Assembly: GCA_934573945.1 (NCBI GenBank)
Contig: CAKTMQ010000030.1
Location: 1 to 14,085 of the forward strand
Reading direction: 5' to 3'
Source of the DNA: an uncultured Oscillospiraceae bacterium
GTDB lineage: Bacteria > Bacillota > Clostridia > Oscillospirales > Oscillospiraceae
Length of the DNA stretch: 14,085 nucleotides
The notes beneath the pieces are model-generated. The model was not told where the DNA came from. It made no database searches and worked only from the letters and a program-made list of their open reading frames with translations. Shown here piece after piece: positions 13,745 through 14,085 of the stretch (positions are counted from its first letter, which is position 1; each line of letters opens with the position of its first letter). Position numbers and translations under genes: made by a program.

Positions 13745-14085
13745 TTATTCAATGATGGCGTCCACGGCGTCGCGGAGCCAGTCACCCTGGAAATTCTCGA
13801 TGGCGCCCTCATCGGCCAGCTTGGCCAGTGCTGGGTCGATGGGCATTTTCGCCAGCAGGGGCACGCCGTAACGGGCGGCGGCTGCCTCGGTCTTGCCCTC
13901 ACCGAAGGGGTAGATCTTCCGGCCGCAGTCGGGACAGGTGAGGTAGCTCATGTTCTCCACCAGACCGACGATGGGAATGTTCATCATCTGCGCCATCTTC
14001 ACCGCCTTTTCCACCACCATGGCCACCAGATCCTGCGGGCTGGCCACGATAATGACGCCGTCCACCGGCAGAGACTGGACCACGT
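13745..14085 (-). CDS. mrp: Mrp/NBP35 (ApbC) family Fe-S cluster carrier ATPase, C-terminal part
   Basis: The frame is open to the right edge of the window, so the gene continues beyond it. About 113 C-terminal residues are visible. They match the end of the P-loop ATPase family that carries and transfers iron-sulfur clusters. Recognisable pieces are DGVIIVASPQDLVAMVVEKAVKMAQMM (residues 8-34), IVGLVENMSYLTCPDCGRKIYPFG (38-61), and the ending KMPIDPALAKLADEGAI. The CPDC pair (50-53) is the CxxC that bridges the cluster between two subunits. The Walker A motif lies outside the window. The stop codon is TAA at 13747-13745. The bidirectional terminator at 13692-13734 follows it. Confidence 0.9.
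   Translation of the reverse strand, partial: VVQSLPVDGVIIVASPQDLVAMVVEKAVKMAQMMNIPIVGLVENMSYLTCPDCGRKIYPFGEGKTEAAAARYGVPLLAKMPIDPALAKLADEGAIENFQGDWLRDAVDAIIE

Overview
The window looks like chromosome from a moderately GC-rich Gram-positive anaerobe of the Clostridia, most likely the Oscillospiraceae (Faecalibacterium/Gemmiger/Subdoligranulum-like). The case rests on strong GGAGG-type ribosome binding sites, YtrA-type and BceAB-type ABC modules, a sugar-transfer ATP-grasp protein, and many perfect intergenic hairpins. This taxonomic call is inference. No RNA gene, CRISPR array, transposase or prophage gene was seen.

Layout. (1) 1-3406: two tandem NhaC-family Na+/H+ antiporter genes. The first is cut by the left edge. 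The second has its own sigma-A-like promoter after an AT-richer gap that may hold a 30-residue lysine-rich small ORF. (2) 3407-3969: a non-coding block packed with stem-loops and diverged repeat modules. (3) 3970-4989, minus strand: a sugar-transfer-associated ATP-grasp protein. (4) 5147-8321: a self-regulated operon of a YtrA-type GntR repressor, an ABC ATPase and a large permease. Its promoter carries an inverted repeat, AGTGTA-N13-TACACT, matching the operator I recall for Bacillus subtilis YtrA. (5) 8329-8457: four stacked inverted repeats, including a perfect 20-bp palindrome. (6) 8480-10224: a membrane GT2 glycosyltransferase whose stop codon overlaps the apparent start of an ECF sigma factor. 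(7) 10394-12783: a BceA/BceB-like peptide-resistance ABC pair overlapping by 4 bp. (8) 12864-13607, minus strand: a ZIP-family metal transporter. (9) 13745-14085, minus strand: the C-terminal part of an Mrp/NBP35 Fe-S carrier ATPase, cut by the right edge.

How the genes may work together. Most of the centre reads as a cell-envelope and ion-homeostasis neighbourhood: cation antiporters, a drug- or envelope-stress ABC system under a YtrA repressor, a polysaccharide-type glycosyltransferase co-transcribed with an ECF sigma factor, and a BceAB-like exporter without the usual adjacent BceRS two-component system. The sigma factor may replace BceRS, but that is inference from position.

No clearly new multi-gene system was recognised. 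The most unusual signals are the structured intergenic repeat block at 3484-3862, the inverted-repeat cluster at 8329-8457, and the 152-bp base-identical tract shared by the two antiporter genes, which suggests gene conversion.
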